Assembly: GCF_033439725.1 (NCBI RefSeq)
Contig: NW_026944385.1
Location: forward strand, 3,195,001 to 3,259,000
Direction: 5' to 3'
Length of the DNA: 64,000 nucleotides
Source: Neurospora tetraspora
Taxonomy: Eukaryota > Ascomycota > Sordariomycetes > Sordariales > Sordariaceae
Part shown: one piece after another, positions 59,229 to 64,000 of the stretch
Numbering within the stretch: the stretch's first letter is position 1
How the letters are laid out: each line of letters begins with the position of its first letter
Translations under genes and position numbers: made by a program
Notes under the pieces: generated by a model
Databases searched by the model: none
What the model saw: only the letters and a program-made list of their open reading frames with translations
Told to the model about the DNA's origin: nothing

Positions 59229-60188
59229 TCAGGATGATCCAGCAATAATCTGCCTCGCCTCGCTCAGCCTCGGAAGAATATGTTCTTTGTCAGCCCAGTG
59301 GCAGACGAAGCCGAACATTTCACACCAGATACCATAGTCTTCGACTGCGAGTCGATGAAGATCGCCCTTGTCAAACCGTTCAAAGACCTCCATAAAGCAG
59401 GCCTCCAAACGTTCCCAATACTCCCTTTTGGCCTTGATCTCCTGCTTGGTGGGATTGTTCTCAGTGAGCAGACAATGGAGAATCTTGTACTGTACGTCCA
59501 GAGCCACGAACTTCTCGCTGTATAACTCGGGGGTTGGAAAAACTCCTAGATGCTCGTCCAATCTTTCAACGACCTCGTTCGTTTTCTCTTGTACAGTGTC
59601 CGTGACATCCTTGGCGCTGTAGCCAAAGTTCAGCACGTATCGCGCGCAATACAGCATTATGGGGTAGCCGAAGTCGTAGTAGGGATCCTCATCCATGCAG
59701 TACTCGACGATGTCGTGGGAAGCACATCCAGTAACGAATCCACTTTGAGAGGCATTGTCGCGTGCAGTTACTCGCAACTGGTAGGGCGGACCGCATGTCC
59801 ATTCGAGATCACAAAAGGTGAACGTCGGGTGTCTCTGGTACTTGCTCAAGATTTCGCGCTGTTGGTTTGAAATGGTAGCGTTATACGCTCTCGCTAAAAA
59901 GACGTCCATGGACTTCTTCTCATCTGTTGCAAGCGTCGTCAAGAGTTGGCTGAGGTTGGCGTTGTTGTGATCGAGAAATTGCCGGATCAGGAGGACCTGG
60001 CGAGCGGTGAACTCGAGGTGTTCGTTTTCGTCCAGCATTATCCGGCGGGGGAACCTGATGACTTTGCATCCATCCATGCGTTCCATCTTTAGTATGTGTG
60101 CCAGGTCTGCCCATCTGTCATTTTTGGGAGAGAAGTTGATGGGGAAGGAGTCGTGGGCCGGTCGAACTCGGCCTCCAAAGGATGTCAT
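59229..60188 (-). CDS. hypothetical protein, paralogue A (319 aa)
   Basis: A single exon, ATG at 60186-60188 to stop. No known domain recognised. It is clearly related to the 354-aa protein at 62053-63117. Shared landmarks in order are DGCKVIRFPRR (near residue 40), LARAYNATISNQQREI (near 97), FTFCDLEWTC (near 123), KFVALDVQYKILHCLLTE (near 228), and WERLEACFMEVFERFDKGDL followed by HRLAVEDYGIW. The protein is soluble, helix-rich, and lacks a signal peptide or membrane segment. The start codon lies 1-3 bp from the left end of a DNA transposon (60190-61254), so the native 5' UTR and promoter have been displaced. The gene is either driven from within the element or silent. Confidence 0.8.
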   Translation of the reverse strand: MTSFGGRVRPAHDSFPINFSPKNDRWADLAHILKMERMDGCKVIRFPRRIMLDENEHLEFTARQVLLIRQFLDHNNANLSQLLTTLATDEKKSMDVFLARAYNATISNQQREILSKYQRHPTFTFCDLEWTCGPPYQLRVTARDNASQSGFVTGCASHDIVEYCMDEDPYYDFGYPIMLYCARYVLNFGYSAKDVTDTVQEKTNEVVERLDEHLGVFPTPELYSEKFVALDVQYKILHCLLTENNPTKQEIKAKREYWERLEACFMEVFERFDKGDLHRLAVEDYGIWCEMFGFVCHWADKEHILPRLSEARQIIAGSS

Positions 60189-60189
60189 T

Positions 60190-61254
60190 CCATAGAGGGA
60201 ACCCCGGGTCTGAGAACAGGGTCAAAACAGGCGCTTTTGAGCCAACAGTCAGAATGGCTCAAACAGGGGTCAAACAGGGTCGTACCACCCTTTTTTCGCG
60301 AAATTCTAAAAGACCTATAAATCCTGTTCCTTGCAAATGCATGTCGTCAGACAACACTCTCTTTTAGGTGTAAAAGAGCTTTGACTCCGAAAATCCGTAC
60401 GGTGCCAAAAGGGATAATAGGCTTAATTAGAAATCTTTCCTTTTATTTACATCTTTTTACTCTAATATTATTTTTCCTAAGAAGACGCTCTTATTATCAA
60501 TATCTTTTTGCTCTAACATCATTTTTCTTAAGAAAACGCTATTTTTATCAATGTCTTTTTGCTCTAACATTATTTTTCTTAAGAAAACGCCCTTTTTATT
60601 AATATTTTTTTACTCTAATATCTCTTTTCTAACTCTTTCTTTCTTTCTTTAATTAACCTCTGCGCTTTCTATTAATTATATTAAACTTTATTTCCAATAC
60701 CCTCGCGTATGCAAAGTAAATACTAAATAGCGTAATTAATAATATAAATACTTCGTTCCGTAAGACTCCCGTTCGATTCCCTACTGTGATATTTGCAAAA
60801 ATTACCAAGTGAAAAATACATTACCAAAAGCATTATTAAGATATATTACTAAAAGTATTATTAAAAAGATGTATTACTAAAGAGATAAACTCTAAAGGAG
60901 AAGATAAACTATTATATTAAATAATATAATAGTTACTATTTTCCCCCCAATAGTCGCCCGGTGGTCGCTGCTTCCATATTCCCTTATAGAGAAAGTCTAG
61001 TTATTCAATTTTTGTCTCAGGACCAAGACTAATATTTATCACAACAGAAAAATAATACGAATTATACTAGTAGATCGATAATTAAAAGAGGGTCTTTTAT
61101 AATATTAGTCATAGACGTCTGTTAGAACCGAACATTTATATGGACTAGTTAAAACCTTATACAACCGTTCCAAAATCAAAAAGAAATTTTCGCCCAAACA
61201 TACTTACAGTACCCTTGCCGGACCCTGTTCTCAGACCCGGGGTTCCCTCTATGG
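60190..61254. mobile_element. RIP-altered DNA transposon or MITE with perfect 33-bp terminal inverted repeats
   Basis: Bases 60190-60222 (CCATAGAGGGAACCCCGGGT...) are the exact reverse complement of 61222-61254. If the TA inside the tip (CA|TA|GAGGG) is the target duplication, the inverted repeats proper are 28 bp with TA on each side, as in Tc1/mariner/pogo-type elements. The 1-kb interior is strongly AT-rich and carries no ORF. It contains a four-copy 51-bp tandem repeat and short TTACTAAAAGTATTATTAA-like repeats. Confidence 0.85.
60438..60635 (+). repeat. 51-bp tandem repeat, about four copies
   Basis: The marker ATCTTTTTRCTCTAAYATYA recurs at 60451, 60502, 60553 and 60604. Each of the first three is followed by TTTTTCYTAAGAARACGC. 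The repeat is internal to the inverted-repeat element. Confidence 0.85.
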
Positions 61255-62052
61255 TTGTGCTATGTTGCTAGCGGTCGGAGTTCGAAGGTGGTTGAGTAAC
61301 TTGAATGAGAATATATCCGAATCTGAAGAACAAGATGGCACACCTTGGCCCGAGACAATCTCTTTATCTACGTGATTGCTCTAGTCGTACATGAAGGCCA
61401 AATGGAAGTCAGGACCTCAATAATCAACGTCCAGTGAGGGGTCCATCGTGGTCCGATTATGAGATTAACCTTACGTAGCGACCAGCAACGGCAGTCCTGC
61501 AATGAAGTAGCTGTACCTCATGTTGACGCGGTACGGGCCGCATATTGCAGAAGTCAAGGCGTTGATGCATGTGGCTGGTGTGGGCGTAGCGGGAACAACC
61601 CCGAGGGTGATTGTAAGAAAAAATGTTGGAGGATGCCAAGGATCTGGAGGAGTGGTTGATTCTGGGGAGGAAACAAAACCAGCCGGAGGACTGGGGACAT
61701 TCAGATTGTATACATGACCTTCGTGCCCCTCCCAAGTCTCAGTTAGTCATCCATCTTCCGGTTGGTGACGGCTTCCTTCCTTCCAGTTGATAGCTGCCTC
61801 TTGCCCATACCAAGTGGCGCCTTCTGTGTACAACCTGATCCCTTCCTTCGTATGGCGGGGGCTGCAAGGAAGGTGGAGGTGGCCGTGATGGTGCAGTGAA
61901 AGAAGTTGATTACCTAATTAAACTGAAAATCACTAACAAATACATGTTGGTATACTACCCTTCCTCCAATTTCTCCGGGTAAAATACTTGTGTTGCTCGC
62001 TTTCCCACCACTCCTCACAACGCAGATATGAAGGTATCTAGCCCATCACCGC
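61255..62052. other. intergenic region
   Basis: 800 bp between the transposon and the second paralogue's stop codon. I see no gene. It may include the original upstream region of paralogue A and the 3' UTR of paralogue B. Confidence 0.5.
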
Positions 62053-63117
62053 CTACCAATAAGCCAGCTCTCCATCAGCAGATCCGTTTTCATCAATAAT
62101 CAAAGCAACCTCGTCCTCAGGGATGTTACGGAAAGAATCCGCCATCTGAAGCACAAGACACGCATGAAGCAGCTTCGAGAAATGCTCCTGCTTCTGAACT
62201 AGATCTTGTAGCTCCTCGAACTTATCGCGCCACACCCCGCCGTCTTCCGTCGCGAGCCGATACAGGTCGTCCTTGCTCAAGCTTCCAAAGACCTGCAGGA
62301 AGCAGTTCTCCAAATTCCTCCACAGCTTCCTGTCGGCCTTGATGTACCGCTTGACCGGCGTTTCCGCCTCGGTAAGCAAACAGTGAAAAATCTTGTACAT
62401 GGTGTCCATGGCGAGGAATTTGGCTTCGTACGAGGGCGATCCGTCTCTGTTGTTCGAGGGGTCCACGGTCGAGGCGACCGATCGGAGAATGTCGTGCACC
62501 CTCGCGGCGGCAGCCTCGGGGACGCCAACCTCTGTCTGTCCTGGCAGCCACGGTGAGTTCAGATCGCATCCGGCGTTCAGGTCCTGGCGAGCTTGGGCTA
62601 GCAAAGTTCTGTAGCCGGCTTCGTCGGTGTCGGCGTTGCCCTCCGGAACCACACAGCCCAACGCGTGCGCGGGAACTGGGCCGACGAGGTCGCAGAACAG
62701 GTCCGGGTCCCAGGTCTCGTCAAACTTTCGGGTGCACCAGCACTCGGCGTCGGCGAAGGTGAAGGGCTTTTGTTGGTGACGGCGCAGGTTCATGATTTCC
62801 CGCAGCTGGTGCTCGATGGTGGCGTTATAGGCCTTGGCGACGAAGAGGTTCATAGACTCCTGCTCTCCGTTGGTTCCGAGTGTCTTCCACAGCTCGGAGA
62901 GGCTGGCGTGGTTGTCTTCGAGGAATCGGTACATCTTGAGGACCTGGTTGTCGGTGAACCTTGTGTTCTTCTGGAGGTTGAGGCGACGAGGAACTTTGAT
63001 GATTGTGCAGCCATCAACATTTTCCAGCTGGTGGGTGTGAAACAAATCGGTATCTTCAATGCCCTTGTTGTTGGCGGCGAGCACGGCCTGAGGTTCGTAG
63101 ACGGAAGAGAAAGCCAT
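62053..63117 (-). CDS. hypothetical protein, paralogue B (354 aa)
   Basis: A single exon starting at ATG 63117 (MAFSSVYEPQAVLAANN). Matches to paralogue A are DGCTIIKVPRR, FVAKAYNATIEHQLREI, PFTFADAECWC, KFLAMDTMYKIFHCLLTE and WRNLENCFLQVFGSLSKDDL followed by YRLATEDGGVW. It is longer in the middle (a CDLVGPVPAHALGCVVPEGN-type segment and an Ala-rich stretch) and has an extra acidic C-terminus (PEDEVALIIDENGSADGELAYW). No catalytic motif, signal peptide or membrane segment is evident. The conserved YNATI and MDxxYKIxHCLLTE blocks suggest one fold shared by both proteins. Function unknown. Confidence 0.87.
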   Translation of the reverse strand: MAFSSVYEPQAVLAANNKGIEDTDLFHTHQLENVDGCTIIKVPRRLNLQKNTRFTDNQVLKMYRFLEDNHASLSELWKTLGTNGEQESMNLFVAKAYNATIEHQLREIMNLRRHQQKPFTFADAECWCTRKFDETWDPDLFCDLVGPVPAHALGCVVPEGNADTDEAGYRTLLAQARQDLNAGCDLNSPWLPGQTEVGVPEAAAARVHDILRSVASTVDPSNNRDGSPSYEAKFLAMDTMYKIFHCLLTEAETPVKRYIKADRKLWRNLENCFLQVFGSLSKDDLYRLATEDGGVWRDKFEELQDLVQKQEHFSKLLHACLVLQMADSFRNIPEDEVALIIDENGSADGELAYW

Positions 63118-64000
63118 GGTGAGTGTTGTTTACTAAGATGGCAGGATAAGAAAAGAAAAGTTGAAAATAAAGTGCTTGCTCTCTTTGAATGCTTGTTGTC
63201 TTGAGGGATGTTGTCTTACTTCAAATTTCCTTGAATGTGTTCAGAGTTGTCGCTTATTTGTATCCGGGATCTGTCCTACTTAGTCGAGGACAAATGGGCC
63301 GATGACACCAAGTCAATCGTGGGATTAGAATGATAGCCTCCCGTCATCATGGTTCGTTGTCTCAATACAGCTCTACTCATACAGCGGCTAGAGTAGTAGA
63401 GGTGCCAGCGCCACCACCAGCGATTCTGCGATGAAGCTCCCCCTATCGGGATGCAGGACTGTTCCCATATTGCAGATAGGATCGTCTTCTCGAAGACCCT
63501 TGGAGTCCCTGCGTTAAGTTCAATTGCCATTGTGACGTGGATGTGATGGGAAACGGGAGTAATAATGACTTTGGTGGTCGTTCTGGGACTGTGGCGGTGG
63601 TGGTGGCGGTGGTAGTGAAGTGTGATGCCAAAGTAGAAAAAAGCCAAAGGGCAGATCTAAGGATAATGGGGTGTCGTGTGCAGTAGTGCAATGGAAAGAC
63701 CCGTGAGATGATTTATGTCGAGTCAACCCAGATTGACTGCCTAGCACTTGCATCTTCCGCCGCTTGCATGAGAGAAGAAGGGGAAGGACAGACCGAGCAG
63801 GCGTCACCGGCATGCATGATGCATCCTTCTGCGAGATTTTTGCACCGAGTGTAATTGAAATCAGGCGAGCGCAGAGGGCAAAACTCAAAATTACAATTAA
63901 ATGACAGAGAGATTACGTATAGTTCAGCTGTCTTTATACTCACTCACCAACCTCAACTCATCCAGACTTCAAACCCCTTGAGCAAACATCCCCAATCTCC
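63118..64000. other. upstream region of paralogue B to the window end
   Basis: No gene supported. Includes a GGTGGTGGC-type short repeat near 63592-63615. Minus-strand open stretches here are short and low-complexity. A gene entering from the right edge cannot be excluded. Confidence 0.45.

Noticed and set aside
60690-60790. Possible degraded tRNA (GTTCGATTCC-like T arm)
   Set aside because: No pairing acceptor or anticodon arm could be found; it lies inside the AT-rich transposon interior.

Overview
The window looks like chromosomal DNA from a filamentous ascomycete of the Sordariaceae, most likely Neurospora or a close relative. Genes have few, short introns (58-161 nt) with GTRNGT-type donors. 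The protein-coding DNA is GC-balanced. It surrounds a 19 kb AT-rich block of wrecked retrotransposons in which CpA/TpG are scarce and TpA and stop codons abound, the signature of repeat-induced point mutation (RIP).

Layout. (1) 0-12 kb, housekeeping genes: the 3' part of a UDP-glucose:glycoprotein glucosyltransferase (+), a RAD54 recombination ATPase (-) and a large Sec7/PH ARF-GEF (-). (2) 12-15.5 kb: gene-free, with a 246-bp MITE. (3) 15,559-34,955: a nested Ty3/gypsy cluster. The outer element has matching 202-bp LTRs, a polypurine tract and a near-match 5-bp target duplication. Its gag-protease half (15.8-17.6 kb) is separated from its RT-integrase-chromodomain half (about 30.5-33.7 kb) by about 13 kb of inserted elements, one on each strand. 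(4) 35.1-35.7 kb: an intron-containing tRNA-Ser(GCT) and a decayed inverted copy of it. (5) 36.4-41.7 kb: an F-box protein and a gene derived from a Copia-type protease that lacks the catalytic Asp. (6) 43-47.7 kb: two secreted plant cell-wall enzymes, an AA9 lytic polysaccharide monooxygenase and a GH51 arabinofuranosidase. (7) 49-58.3 kb: a small MRX7-like mitochondrial candidate, a long disordered protein, a secreted DUF1996 protein and a cytochrome P450. (8) 59.2-63.1 kb: two paralogous genes of unknown function separated by a RIP-altered DNA transposon with perfect 33-bp terminal inverted repeats, which begins beside the start codon of one of them.

There is no operon-like organisation. 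The clearest functional grouping is the AA9/GH51 pair, which fits growth on plant biomass. Exon-intron structures were worked out by hand from splice motifs, reading-frame continuity and total CDS length divisible by three; no transcript data were available. The most unusual signals are the RAD54 start codon apparently assembled by splicing (AT|G), the catalytically dead Copia-protease-like gene, and the transposon abutting the ATG of one member of a paralog pair.
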